Position numbers and translations under genes: made by a program. From a bacterium (lineage in GTDB: Bacteria; Electryoneota; Electryoneia; Electryoneales; Electryoneaceae), in NCBI GenBank assembly GCA_020444425.1, contig JAHLLB010000045.1:1-38196 (forward strand): a stretch of 38,196 bases of DNA. Reading direction: 5' to 3'. A model generated the notes under the pieces. The model searched no databases, had not been told where the DNA came from, and was given only the letters and a program-made list of their open reading frames with translations. Of the stretch, positions 23,977-32,025 are shown piece after piece. Within the stretch, counting starts at the first letter, position 1; each line of letters opens with the position of its first letter.

Positions 23977-24000
23977 AAGCCACGCGTGGCCGCGTGGCTT
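23977..24000 (-). terminator. Intrinsic terminator of hmgA
   Basis: Perfect 10-bp stem AAGCCACGCG/CGCGTGGCTT with a 4-nt loop, followed on the minus strand by TTCTCTG. It is 54 nt past the hmgA stop and separates that operon from the lipoprotein gene. Confidence 0.85.
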
Positions 24001-24053
24001 GAGCTACGAGACTGGAATGCAGAGGCGGTGGCAAGTTCAACGACCAAAGCAAC

Positions 24054-25220
24054 CTACTCGATGTTATCGATCCACGAGCGGCCGTAGCTGTCGTCCTCGA
24101 CCTGCGTCACCGCCTTGGCGATCTTGACCGGGTCGAAGGTGTCCATCATCACCGCAATTTCCTCGGTGCGCTTGGCGCCGACACTTCCCTCGTACTTGCC
24201 CGGCTGCGGACCGTGCGGGAAACCGGCCGGATGCAGCGTTAACGAACCCATATCAATGCCTTTGCGGCTCATGAACTGGTCGTTGGCGTAGAACAGCATC
24301 TCGTCACTCATCACGTTCGAGTGGTTGTACGGCGCCGGGATCGCCTGCGGGTGGTAGTCGAACATGCGTGGAACGAAAGCGCAGACGACAAACCGTTCGC
24401 ATTCGAAACTCTGGTGTACCGGCGGCGGCTGATGCAAACTACCGGTGATCGGTTCGAAATCGTTGATGTTGAACGCCCACGGGTAGTAGTACCCGTCCCA
24501 ACCGACGACGTCGAACGGGTGCGAGCCGAGAATCGCTTCGGTGAGCACGTTCTGCCGCTTGATCACCAGCTTGAACTCGCCCTTTTCGTCGTGAACCTGT
24601 AGCGATTCCGGACGGCGGATATCGCGTTCACAGTACGGACTGTGCTCGAGCAACTGGCCCTTGTCGTTCTGGTAGCGCTTCGGGTAACGGAAGTACCCGG
24701 TCCCTTCGAAAACCATGTAACGGTGCGGTCCCTTGCCGAGCTTGAACCGGTGCAGGATGCCACGGTGGATGATCAAATGATCGCCGGCGTGGTACGGCAG
24801 GTCGCCGTAAATCGACTCGAGCACACCTTCGCCTTCCGCGATGTACACCAGTTCATCGCCCTGGCTGTTGCGGAAGAAGAAATCGTCCGATTTGTCCGGC
24901 TGGACAAAGCTGACCGCGACGTGATTGTTGTACAGCACCGGGATACGGTTCAACACCGGGCTGCCACCCTTCGGCAGATCGAAAAGACGGAAATGCCGCA
25001 TCCGTACATGCGGTTCCGGATCGGCTTCCCAGTCCACGATCTGCAGCTGCCGTTCCTTGAGCACCGTTGTCGGCGGATGCAGGTGGTACAACAGGGAGGA
25101 GGCGCCGTCGAAGCCGTACGTCCCCATCAATTCTTCGTGATGGATGCCGTCGCCGTTCTTCTTCGGGAAGACAGTGTGACGCTTCCGTGGGATGTCGCCT
25201 AAGGTGTGATAGATGGGCAT
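24054..25220 (-). CDS. hmgA: Homogentisate 1,2-dioxygenase
   Basis: 388-residue cupin-fold, Fe(II)-dependent ring-cleaving enzyme converting homogentisate to maleylacetoacetate in aerobic tyrosine degradation. Family segments are visible throughout: FPKKNGDGIHHEELMGTYGF, FFFRNSQGDELVYIAEGEG, GDHLIIHRGILHRF, FEGTGYFRYPKRY, GWDGYYYPWAFNINDFEPITG and FMSRKGIDMGSLTLHPAGFP. Likely iron ligands are H300 and D306 or E307 in HSNVMSDE, and H336 in FPHG. The sequence belongs to the shorter bacterial subgroup rather than the ~440-residue mammalian/Pseudomonas type. It follows the hppD gene with a 107-nt gap made largely of heptameric repeats, in which the weak initiation region (GACGAGAAAC-ATG) lies. 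No fumarylacetoacetase or maleylacetoacetate isomerase gene is nearby. Confidence 0.96.
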   Translation of the reverse strand: MPIYHTLGDIPRKRHTVFPKKNGDGIHHEELMGTYGFDGASSLLYHLHPPTTVLKERQLQIVDWEADPEPHVRMRHFRLFDLPKGGSPVLNRIPVLYNNHVAVSFVQPDKSDDFFFRNSQGDELVYIAEGEGVLESIYGDLPYHAGDHLIIHRGILHRFKLGKGPHRYMVFEGTGYFRYPKRYQNDKGQLLEHSPYCERDIRRPESLQVHDEKGEFKLVIKRQNVLTEAILGSHPFDVVGWDGYYYPWAFNINDFEPITGSLHQPPPVHQSFECERFVVCAFVPRMFDYHPQAIPAPYNHSNVMSDEMLFYANDQFMSRKGIDMGSLTLHPAGFPHGPQPGKYEGSVGAKRTEEIAVMMDTFDPVKIAKAVTQVEDDSYGRSWIDNIE

Positions 25221-25224
25221 GTTT

Positions 25225-25329
25225 CTCGTCTTTCGTCTTTAGTCTCTTGTCTCTCGGACTTGAGAAATCGGGCTCCGGGCTTCAGCAATGGTCCACTGAC
25301 GACTGAGAACTGGCAACTGACGACTGTTT
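25225..25329. repeat. Heptanucleotide-periodic spacer between hppD and hmgA
   Basis: Two phased tracts fill most of the intergenic region. At 25225-25252 are four heptamers of pattern NTNGTCT, directly upstream of the hmgA start on the minus strand (read there as AGACNAN). At 25295-25329 are five of pattern ACTGNNN, running into the hppD stop (25328-25330). The middle (25253-25294) is not clearly periodic. Confidence 0.8.
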
Positions 25330-26416
25330 ACAGATTCCCGCGGCGAGCCTGTTCCCGTTCAATCGCTTCGAACAGTGCCTTGAAGTTGCCGGCGCCAAAG
25401 CCTTCCGCGCCACGACGCTGGATGACTTCGTAAAACAACGTCGGCCGATCTTCGACCGGCTTGGTGAACAACTGCAACAGGTAACCCTTTTCGTCCCGGT
25501 CAACCAGCACCTTCAGCTTCTTCAGCACGCTGATGTCTTCCTGGATCACGCCGACACGATCCTGCAGTTCATCATAATACGAGTCCGGCACCTCGAGGAA
25601 GTCGACGCCTTGCTCATACATCGTCGACAAAGTGTCGATAATGTCTTCGGTGTACAACGCGATGTGCTGCACGCCCGGACCGTTGTTAAACTCCACATAT
25701 TCCTGGATCTGGCTCTTCTTCAGCCCGTCTGCCGGTTCGTTGATCGGCATCTTGATGCGCATGTTGTCCGACGCCATCACCTTGCTGCGCAGGGCCGAAT
25801 GCGCCGTCGAAATCTGCTTGTCGTCAAAGCTGAGGAATTGCTGGAAACCGAGCACCTGCTGGTACCAGTTGGCCCAGACATCCATCTGCCGGTCTTCAAC
25901 ATTGCCAACCATGTGGTCGAATGCGCGCAGCCCGTTGTTGCGGCCCTGTATCTTCCATGGTTCGAAGTTCGGCAGGAAGAAGCCGTCGTATTCGTCCGAA
26001 TTGATGAATGTGTGGACAACATCTCCGTAGGTGTGAATCGCTGATCTCCGGACCTCGCCGTGCTTGTCCTTGACGGTGAACGGGGCGACTGCCTCCTTCG
26101 CGCCACGGCCGACCGCGGACACGTGATCCGAATCCACGTTGTCCACCCGAAACGCGATATCAATGACACCATCGCCGTGTTCATTGAGAAATCCCGCGAG
26201 CGGGTCATCCTTGTAAATCGGCGTTGTCAGGATGATGTGCGCGTTTCCCTGTCGCAACAGATAAGAAGCGCGATTCCGCTGGCCGGTTTCCGGACCGGCA
26301 TAGCCGACCTGGTCAAAACCGAACGCGTTGCGGTAATAATAGGATGCCTGCTTGGCGTTGCCGACTGCGAGTTCGACGTGATGAATGTGGCTGATCGGAA
26401 GCGGGGGTGCATGCAT
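25328..26416 (-). CDS. hppD: 4-Hydroxyphenylpyruvate dioxygenase
   Basis: 362-residue vicinal-oxygen-chelate enzyme that converts 4-hydroxyphenylpyruvate to homogentisate, the substrate of the next gene product. The two-domain repeat is visible, and the three Fe(II) ligands of the C-terminal domain are intact: H168 in FDHMV, H251 in QHIAL and E330 in FYEVI. The diagnostic C-terminus QRRGAEGFGAGNFKALFEAI is present. The frame reaches 26503, but the ATG at 26416 follows GAAGGAGAAGG and begins just before the first VOC strand (HIHHVELAV). hppD and hmgA run in the same direction and form an operon giving a two-step conversion of the tyrosine transamination product to maleylacetoacetate. The stop codon abuts a heptamer array. 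Confidence 0.96.
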   Translation of the reverse strand: MHAPPLPISHIHHVELAVGNAKQASYYYRNAFGFDQVGYAGPETGQRNRASYLLRQGNAHIILTTPIYKDDPLAGFLNEHGDGVIDIAFRVDNVDSDHVSAVGRGAKEAVAPFTVKDKHGEVRRSAIHTYGDVVHTFINSDEYDGFFLPNFEPWKIQGRNNGLRAFDHMVGNVEDRQMDVWANWYQQVLGFQQFLSFDDKQISTAHSALRSKVMASDNMRIKMPINEPADGLKKSQIQEYVEFNNGPGVQHIALYTEDIIDTLSTMYEQGVDFLEVPDSYYDELQDRVGVIQEDISVLKKLKVLVDRDEKGYLLQLFTKPVEDRPTLFYEVIQRRGAEGFGAGNFKALFEAIEREQARRGNL

Positions 26417-26854
26417 CTGTGCCTTCTCCTTCGGTGTTGCTGCCCATTCATGAGGATGGTACGACTGAAACCGTAAGTAAAACGCTCCTAACTTGAAAGG
26501 CAAGCCGGTGTCGGCTGAGGTCGAGACGGCGGCAATATAAAAAGCGGCGATCGAGAGTTAGCATACTTGAAATTCCGATGCAAGAAATTCTGCTATTGAA
26601 TGAATAAAATTACAAAACAGAATTGAGAATTGTCCACAAACACCTTTGGTTCTTGAATTCCGTTGTACAAGCAGACCTCTACAGTTGTAATTCTTGTCCG
26701 TAACTGTTGAGTTCCGTTGCTATCTCCCATAGTAGCAACAAGTTACCTCTCCTGGAGACAAGCCTGTCGATGGCGATTCTCAGCCTTACTCAGCGATAAC
26801 GCAACTGTAAGCTTAGGAAGGGCTGGAATTCTTAACCTACCGGGTGGGGACAAT
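26417..26854. other. Divergent intergenic region between hppD and the DUF2188-like gene
   Basis: 438 nt holding the promoters of two divergent genes. On the minus strand, TATATTGCC about 120 nt before the hppD ATG may be a -10-like box. The part from 26570 to 26700 is visibly A+T-richer than its surroundings. A stem-loop at 26700-26746 lies upstream of the small plus-strand gene. No coding frame is credible. Confidence 0.6.
26700..26746 (+). promoter_or_regulatory. Two-part stem-loop upstream of the DUF2188-like gene
   Basis: The outer stem GTAACT/AGTTAC encloses an inner stem GTTGCTA/TAGCAAC with a 10-nt loop. It ends 108 nt before the start codon. It could be a structured leader or an operator; the sequence alone does not decide. 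Confidence 0.35.
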
Positions 26855-27106
26855 ATGGTCGAAGGGGTGAAGACCTTTCACATTCGAAAGGACTCGACCA
26901 ACAATTGGACATTGCAGGAAACAAGCGGGCGCGTTTATGCACGGAACCCCTACAAAAACATGATCGTCGATCTGGCTCGTCAGATCGCACGAGCCCATGC
27001 GCCGAGTATTGTGTACCTGCACTCAGGCAACGGCAAGCCGCCGCGATCCTGGCGGTACAGTTCCACACGAGACGACGGCGGCGGTTCTGGCGCTGAGGCA
27101 GAGTAA
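26855..27106 (+). CDS. Small DUF2188-like protein
   Basis: 83-residue basic protein. The pattern, an N-terminal strand FHIRKDSTNNWTLQ, a short loop, a helix with the DLARQIARAH spacing, and a final SIVYLHSGNGK-x-RSW strand-turn, resembles DUF2188 proteins, small stress- or plasmid-associated proteins of unknown function. A glycine/acidic tail (DDGGGSGAEAE) follows. The longer frame from 26717 crosses the stem-loop; the ATG at 26855 has GTGGGGA 4 nt before it. It is a single gene, closed by a bidirectional terminator. Family assignment is tentative. Confidence 0.65.
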   Translation: MVEGVKTFHIRKDSTNNWTLQETSGRVYARNPYKNMIVDLARQIARAHAPSIVYLHSGNGKPPRSWRYSSTRDDGGGSGAEAE

Positions 27107-27134
27107 GAACTGACCGACGGGTCCAGAAAGTAAA

Positions 27135-27162
27135 CGAGCCGTCCGGAAAACCGGACGGCTCG
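27135..27162. terminator. Bidirectional intrinsic terminator
   Basis: Perfect 12-bp stem CGAGCCGTCCGG/CCGGACGGCTCG with an AAAA loop, between two convergent genes. T-rich bases follow on both strands (TGTCGTTT on plus, TTTACTTTC on minus), so it can serve both. Confidence 0.85.
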
Positions 27163-27191
27163 TGTCGTTTCGCCAGATAGCGCTAAGGCGC

Positions 27192-29750
27192 TTAGCGGAC
27201 CAGCATGACCTTCTGGACATCGTTCAGGTGCCCAGGAACCGTGGCACGAACGAAGTACAGACCGCTGGACAGGTTCGACGCGTCAAACGTCAACGTGTGA
27301 CGACCCGCATCCATCCGGCCGTTCGCAAGCTGAGCAACCTGCTGGCCGATCACGTTGTACACGGTCACGTTCAGCTCGGCCGCTTCCGGCAGAGCGACGT
27401 TGATCGTCGTGGTCGGGTTGAACGGGTTTGGATACGCATTTTCGATCGCGTATTCGATCGGGAGCACGGTTTCGAACTCGGACGCCAGCTGCGACAGGTT
27501 GTCGAAGCCACCCGTGGTAGTCCACTCGCCAAGGTCGATCACGTCGGCCAGCGCATTGCCGTCCTTCGTGAATTCAAACGTGTCCATCAACTGCGGGTTC
27601 GGATAGTTGCCGAGGTAGGCACGGTAGATGTACGTACCCGCGCCGAGCGTACCCGGAACCTGGTGCGCGATGGTCGTGTTGACCTGCATACCCGGAGTTG
27701 CGTTGAACGACTGCAGCATGATCGGGCCGAGAGTCTGGCCACCAGGAGTGGTCACCTTGGTCCAGTACTCAACAGAGTTCACCGGGTTCGGCAGGTTGTA
27801 CTGGAAGTCGACGTTGTAGGTCAACGTACCGCCGCCAGCCGGAATCTGCGTGTTGATGCCGGTCACCTCAAAGACAACACCCGGGGTCGTAGCGAGACCG
27901 GACGCATCCGTGAACAGCATCCAATCATCATCCGCGACGTACAGGTGATCGCCGAACGCCGTCACGTTGTTTGTGTTGGCACCCGGGGTCAGCGTGTAAC
28001 CAACCTGCGCCGGGGTTCCGGTCAGGCTGTACGCATAGACACCATCGGTGTATTCCGCGACGATCAGGAAGTTGTCGACGGAATCCAGCTGCTTGGCACG
28101 GCCGGTGGTCGCGAACGAACCCATATCGGTCGGGTTGTTGACGTCGGAAACGTCAATCATCATCACGCCATTCGAGTCATCGGCGATGTACGCGGTATCA
28201 CCAATGAGTTCCACACCACCCGCATAACCCGGGCTGTTGAGGTTGCTGACCAGCGACGGGCTGCCCGGGGTCGACACATCGATGATCGCCAGACCCTGCG
28301 AACCGTCCGCCATGTAGACATAGTTGCCCATGACGTAGAGGTCACGCGCATAACCCGGCGTGTCAAACTCGGTCACCAGCGAGGCGCTGGCCGGAGTCGT
28401 CGCATCAATCACGACCAGACCCGCGCTCGCACCCGCGACGTACACGTAGTTGCCCGACTTGTCAATGTTGAAGCAACTGGAAGACGTGGTTACCGTTGCA
28501 ACGAGCTCTGGATTGGCGCCGGACAAATCAATCACATAGACACCGTTCACGCCAGCAGCGTATGCGTAGTCACCATCAACGACCACATCCATCAAGTCGT
28601 CACCGACACTCATGCTCCAAATCATCTCCGGGTTCTCAAAATCGGAAATGTCGACGATGGTAAATCCGCCCGTTCCCTGAGCGAGATATACCAAGTCACC
28701 GACTTCATACGCGCCGCTGACTACGTCCTGCGACCCAATACCGGAGACCATCATCAGGCCGTCGTGCTGGTTCATCAGCTCGAAGTCACGCGTGTGGTTA
28801 CCATAGTCGAAGAACTCAGCCGGGATTTCAAGGGTCTCGTAGTTGTTCATGAACACGCTGAACGCGTAGTCACCTGAACCGAGGCCGTTGAAGCTGTAGT
28901 GCCCGTCCTGACCGGTAAGGTCTTCGCCGTCATCGCCACCGTTCAACTGCACAACCGCAAGCCACATCGGGAGGCCGGTGATGGCGTGCGTGACGGTACC
29001 ACTGATGACGACTTCCGGAGAGGAGATGAACGCCGACTGCATGATTTCGCCCGTCGAGTAGTTCTGCACGTACGCGACGACGGCGAGGTTGCCAAACGTG
29101 TTGTTGGCCGGAATGTCGAACTCGTAGCTGAAGTCCAGCTGCTGGTTGCCACCGGTTGAGGTGAATGTCTGGCCGCTGTACGAGAACGCCATGTCGAGCA
29201 TGTTGTACTTGTAGTCATCGATCCCGTTCGATCCCGGCGGAACAACCTGCATCTTGTCGACGAGGACAATGTTGACGCGCATGTCGCCCGTGGTTGCTTC
29301 CGCGCAGGTCACCGTCGCGGTGATCGGCACGGTCGTACCCTGCGCCGGCCAGTCACCGAGGTCGATGTCGAACGGCGTGTAGTCGCCGATACGAGCAGCC
29401 GACTGCGGAAGAATGTTGTTGAGATAGTTGTTCTCGTAGACGCCATCACCTTCGAACCACGGCACCGAGTTGAAGCCGTAGTAATTCCTGCGGCCACTGT
29501 TTTCGCCGATGTTTCCCTGGTAGTAACCATCCGAACTGCTCGGCCAGCTCACGTGGTAACAGATAAACGCGATCTCATCACGTGTGTAGTTGGCGAGCAT
29601 GTTCTCGATTGGATCGTGCTCACCCGCGCAAGGACCGCATCCCGTGTTCGTGAAGTACTCGATGAGTACGGTTTTCTCGAACGCGAATGCCGCCCCTGTT
29701 AATACAGGCACGAGCAGAGCCGCAACCAATAGAATCCGTAACAACTTCAT
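27192..29750 (-). CDS. Secreted thioredoxin-like (Omp28-type) and LVIVD beta-propeller protein with T9SS sorting domain
   Basis: 852-residue secreted protein. After a signal peptide (~1-23, LVAALLVPVLTGAAFA) comes a thioredoxin-like domain of Omp28 type (~25-245) with a CGPC motif (C38-C41) in FTNTGCGPC. A carboxypeptidase-regulatory-like sandwich follows (~250-330, ISGTVTHAITGLPMWLAVV). Six or seven LVIVD repeats (~340-600) have the pattern GDYVYVADG-x-GLxIIDVS, e.g. DGSQGLAIIDVSTPGSPSLV, and probably form a beta-propeller. A beta-sandwich region precedes the final ~80-residue Por-type sorting domain (NAYPNPFNPTTTINVALPEA, VYNVIGQQVAQL, LSSGLYFVRAT, ending KVMLVR). The ATG at 29750 follows GGAGATCGAAG; the frame extends 11 codons further. 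The CxxC suggests disulfide or redox chemistry outside the cell. Closed by the terminator at 27135. Confidence 0.88.
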   Translation of the reverse strand: MKLLRILLVAALLVPVLTGAAFAFEKTVLIEYFTNTGCGPCAGEHDPIENMLANYTRDEIAFICYHVSWPSSSDGYYQGNIGENSGRRNYYGFNSVPWFEGDGVYENNYLNNILPQSAARIGDYTPFDIDLGDWPAQGTTVPITATVTCAEATTGDMRVNIVLVDKMQVVPPGSNGIDDYKYNMLDMAFSYSGQTFTSTGGNQQLDFSYEFDIPANNTFGNLAVVAYVQNYSTGEIMQSAFISSPEVVISGTVTHAITGLPMWLAVVQLNGGDDGEDLTGQDGHYSFNGLGSGDYAFSVFMNNYETLEIPAEFFDYGNHTRDFELMNQHDGLMMVSGIGSQDVVSGAYEVGDLVYLAQGTGGFTIVDISDFENPEMIWSMSVGDDLMDVVVDGDYAYAAGVNGVYVIDLSGANPELVATVTTSSSCFNIDKSGNYVYVAGASAGLVVIDATTPASASLVTEFDTPGYARDLYVMGNYVYMADGSQGLAIIDVSTPGSPSLVSNLNSPGYAGGVELIGDTAYIADDSNGVMMIDVSDVNNPTDMGSFATTGRAKQLDSVDNFLIVAEYTDGVYAYSLTGTPAQVGYTLTPGANTNNVTAFGDHLYVADDDWMLFTDASGLATTPGVVFEVTGINTQIPAGGGTLTYNVDFQYNLPNPVNSVEYWTKVTTPGGQTLGPIMLQSFNATPGMQVNTTIAHQVPGTLGAGTYIYRAYLGNYPNPQLMDTFEFTKDGNALADVIDLGEWTTTGGFDNLSQLASEFETVLPIEYAIENAYPNPFNPTTTINVALPEAAELNVTVYNVIGQQVAQLANGRMDAGRHTLTFDASNLSSGLYFVRATVPGHLNDVQKVMLVR

Positions 29751-29973
29751 CTTCGATCTCCGTTCTGGTTGGACCTTCCCCACATCTATGTATCAGTTTT
29801 TCGTAAGTGCGAGTGTCTTGCTAATTCGCAGAGTTGGGCAAAAACTGGAGCAGGGAAGAAGATAGTCCCTCGTTTTCGCCACTACCAAAGCCTCTTTGAA
29901 ATCGAGAAAAAATGACAGCCGGTTCAACTGCATCATTCTCCAGGAGACTCTCTGGGCTCCACTCCTCCGGCAA

Positions 29974-30002
29974 TTGCTCCGGACCCGGTGACATCCTACC
30001 AT
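29974..30002 (+). promoter_or_regulatory. Candidate leaderless promoter of the DUF6913-like gene
   Basis: TTGCTC and TACCAT are separated by 17 nt, with the ATG 7 nt after the -10 box. Initiation at the usual distance would fall on or next to the ATG, which has no Shine-Dalgarno sequence. Confidence 0.4.
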
Positions 30003-30009
30003 TCCCTGC

Positions 30010-30594
30010 ATGAGCCTCATCGAAGCCAAAGGTGTCTATCGATTGCTGCGAGACTGGGTCTACCGCCGCCATATCCGGCAGGCGGAGCGTGCGTACGCTC
30101 GCAATAAAACGTCCGCAGATCCCGGTGATCACATCATCCTGATCACCAGCAGTGACTCCAAAACGGCGACTCGAGAGCTCAGGTTTGCCAGAGCTAACTT
30201 CAACGACGCTCCGTACCGCACCATCACTTGTATCACTCCCGGAACCGCGTGGAACGAATTGGACGGTCTCCCCGTCAACTGGACATGCGTTCCCTTCGGA
30301 ATCGAACAGGCCACCCGCTTCGCCCTGCCAACACGAGGACTCTGCGAGAACATCGCGAGACGATCGGCACGGGTGACTGTTCTGCTCGCCACCGATCCCG
30401 ATCCCTATGTTGAACTCCTGTTCGCACATGCTCACAGCCCGCACAAAGTCACCTTCAACAACGAAAACCGCCTCTACAGCGCGACCCTGATTGTCTCCCC
30501 GGCGTCAAACGTGGACGATGAGCGCAGCCTGCATCACCTGTTCAACACGATGGATACCTTTCTGCCCGCACCGCAAAGACCTGTCAGCGTCTGA
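30010..30594 (+). CDS. DUF6913-like protein
   Basis: 194-residue soluble protein. It begins with a basic amphipathic helix (YRLLRDWVYRRHIRQAERAY) followed by an alternating strand/helix core (HIILITSSDSKTATRELRFA, ARVTVLLATDPDPYVELLFAHAHSPHKVTF). The order, a basic N-terminal helix, then a 'tail-parts-of-a-nucleotide-like' strand, a Pro-containing middle and a late A-H-S-x-x-K-V-x-F segment, resembles the DUF6913 family of Bacteroidota, of unknown function. The start lacks a ribosome-binding site and may be leaderless. It is divergent from the large thioredoxin-like gene. A long minus-strand frame lies opposite, but its composition does not look coding. Family assignment is tentative. Confidence 0.65.
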   Translation: MSLIEAKGVYRLLRDWVYRRHIRQAERAYARNKTSADPGDHIILITSSDSKTATRELRFARANFNDAPYRTITCITPGTAWNELDGLPVNWTCVPFGIEQATRFALPTRGLCENIARRSARVTVLLATDPDPYVELLFAHAHSPHKVTFNNENRLYSATLIVSPASNVDDERSLHHLFNTMDTFLPAPQRPVSV

Positions 30595-30721
30595 TATTCA
30601 CCGTTTAAAACCGAAATACACTATAAGTCAGAATTATCCTAAGTTGATATTCTTACTTATATTAGTGATAAATTTTATCAGATACTACAGTATGGCTCCG
30701 TTTTTCGGAGTGACAGGAGAC

Positions 30722-30746
30722 AACGAGAGCCAAAGTGGCTCTCGTT
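30722..30746 (+). terminator. Terminator-like hairpin after the DUF6913-like gene
   Basis: Perfect 10-bp stem AACGAGAGCC/GGCTCTCGTT with a 5-nt loop, followed on the plus strand by CGAGTTTCG. It is 128 nt beyond the stop, farther than usual, so the assignment is tentative. Confidence 0.5.
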
Positions 30747-30782
30747 CGAGTTTCGTGGGGAGGAGAGACCAGGGAGGAAAAA

Positions 30783-30811
30783 CGGGACGCGCGGCAGCTG
30801 CCAGCGTCCCG
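30783..30811 (-). terminator. Intrinsic terminator of the sigma/anti-sigma/Spy-like operon
   Basis: An 8-bp stem CGGGACGC/GCGTCCCG encloses the self-complementary GGCAGCTGCC, giving one long hairpin, followed on the minus strand by TTTTTCC. It is 96 nt beyond the operon's last stop. Confidence 0.75.
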
Positions 30812-30906
30812 GGGAATGATGCAACTCATTGCAATTGTTCTGGTTGGGCAGATTGGCCGGGTGAAAGTCTTGCCAGCCAGATCTTGATCCAGCTCCACAA
30901 GACCGG

Positions 30907-31494
30907 TTATCGGCCGGGGCCGCCATAGCCTCGCCCCATACCACGGCTGGAGCTGTCCTGCATGCCTCCATGACGCCGCATGCCCGGCGGGCCGAAGTCA
31001 CGGGAGATTTCGAACATCATCTCACGCAATCGCTGGTGGAACCGGCGTTCGAACAGGAGCAACGCCGCCTGCTGCTGTTGGCTAAGCACTTTACCGGAGT
31101 CCTTGATCAGTTTCTCGGCCAGCTCGTTCTGCTGTTCCGTCATGTCGAAGGACTGCTTGATCAGTTTGTCGTAGTCGACATCCTCACCGTGCAGACCTGC
31201 CTCGATTATCTGGTCCAGCTCCATCTGCCGGCGTTGCAGGGTATCCAGTTTGATGAGGTGTTGCCGGTACAGTGGGAAAAAGACCGCGGCTTCATCCGGC
31301 TCGAGCTGCAGCAGTTCGGTCAACTTCCAGATGCGCATGGACTCGACCCGTTGACGCAGCTGTTCCTGCTGCTCTTCGGTCATCGGCGGCTGGTTGCCCG
31401 GTTCCGGTGGTTGCGCGCACACAGAAGCGGCGAACAGGGCTGTGACCAGTACCATCATCAGCAGAAGCGCGTGGTGTCGTCGTATCCGAATCAT
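30907..31494 (-). CDS. Periplasmic Spy/CpxP-like protein
   Basis: 195-residue periplasmic protein. A signal peptide (~1-27, LLLMMVLVTALFAASVCA) precedes a helical domain (~35-160) of the CpxP/Spy/heavy-metal-sensor type: a first long helix with MRIWKLTELLQLEPDEAAVFFPLYRQH, then QSFDMTEQQNELAEKLIKDSGKVLSQQQQAALLLFE, the region where Spy proteins have LTxxQ motifs. The C-terminal ~30 residues are Gly/Met/Arg-rich with a His (GPPGMRRHGGMQD) and might bind metal or be disordered. Its ATG overlaps the stop of the upstream anti-sigma-like gene by 4 nt, and GGGGGAAAT provides a ribosome site. Third gene of an ECF sigma operon, so it is a candidate periplasmic sensor or chaperone for that system. Confidence 0.78.
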   Translation of the reverse strand: MIRIRRHHALLLMMVLVTALFAASVCAQPPEPGNQPPMTEEQQEQLRQRVESMRIWKLTELLQLEPDEAAVFFPLYRQHLIKLDTLQRRQMELDQIIEAGLHGEDVDYDKLIKQSFDMTEQQNELAEKLIKDSGKVLSQQQQAALLLFERRFHQRLREMMFEISRDFGPPGMRRHGGMQDSSSRGMGRGYGGPGR

Positions 31495-32009
31495 ATTTCC
31501 CCCTTTGCGGAGAACTGGATCTGTCCCGGATTGTCGAAAATACTCATCGATTTCAGTTGTTCCAGCACCTGATCCTGCACCTCTTCGTCGTAGCCGGCAA
31601 GGTAGGCGACCGGGTCGGCCACATCACCAACATCGAACAATGTCTCCAGCTCGGAAGATAGTTCCTGCGCGAGCTCGTGATCATCGGTCAGCGAGAACAG
31701 CTCGTCGTAGTTGTCCGTCAGCTCGAGAAGTTCATCGTCGCTGAACCCGATAGCCGCCAAGCTTTCCGCGCTGGTCAGCAATGGGCCAAACTGCTGCTGC
31801 GAGCCGTTCCACGGCTGGAACACAGCAACCACCAGCAGCACCACGGTCAGCGAGGCAAGCGCGCTGTTGCGCACTGTCTGCCGCCTGCGGCGAACTTTGA
31901 CGCCGTGACGGACGGCTCCGAGAAACGCCATGTCGTCACTGGCCGGGCTGAAGCTGCCCGAACTCAACGCCTGCGCCAATTTGCTGTCTTCTACTCGTTC
32001 ATGGTCCAT
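31491..32009 (-). CDS. Membrane anti-sigma-factor-like protein
   Basis: 172-residue single-pass membrane protein. A basic cytoplasmic N-terminal ~45 residues (LAQALSSGSF, FLGAVRHGVKVRRRR) is followed by one membrane segment (~49-65, ALASLTVVLLVVAVF) and an acidic helical periplasmic domain (~70-172) rich in Leu/Asp/Glu, with SAESLAAIGFSDDELLELTD and DDHELAQELSSELETLFD. Topology and position directly after an ECF sigma gene (16 nt) suggest an anti-sigma factor, although no zinc-binding HxxxCxxC motif is present. The ATG at 32009 follows GGAGG by 7 nt; a GTG two codons earlier is less likely. It overlaps the next gene by 4 nt, so the two are translationally coupled. Confidence 0.72.
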   Translation of the reverse strand: MDHERVEDSKLAQALSSGSFSPASDDMAFLGAVRHGVKVRRRRQTVRNSALASLTVVLLVVAVFQPWNGSQQQFGPLLTSAESLAAIGFSDDELLELTDNYDELFSLTDDHELAQELSSELETLFDVGDVADPVAYLAGYDEEVQDQVLEQLKSMSIFDNPGQIQFSAKGEI

Positions 32010-32025
32010 GGTCACTCCTCCGGAA

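Larger units (their letters stand above)
30595..30906. other. Convergent intergenic region with two hairpins
   Basis: 312 nt between convergent genes. The first 110 nt are A+T-rich without features. A hairpin at 30722-30746 and a terminator at 30783-30811 follow. No coding frame. Confidence 0.7.

Noticed and set aside
27162..28877. 571-codon plus-strand frame opposite the thioredoxin/propeller gene
   Set aside because: Low-complexity Val/Arg/His-rich translation that mirrors the LVIVD repeats on the other strand; the minus-strand gene has a signal peptide, domains and sorting signal.
29821..30444. 207-codon minus-strand frame opposite the DUF6913-like gene
   Set aside because: No recognisable pattern, while the plus-strand frame has a basic helix and alternating strand/helix core; the minus frame also ends in the thioredoxin-like gene's upstream region.
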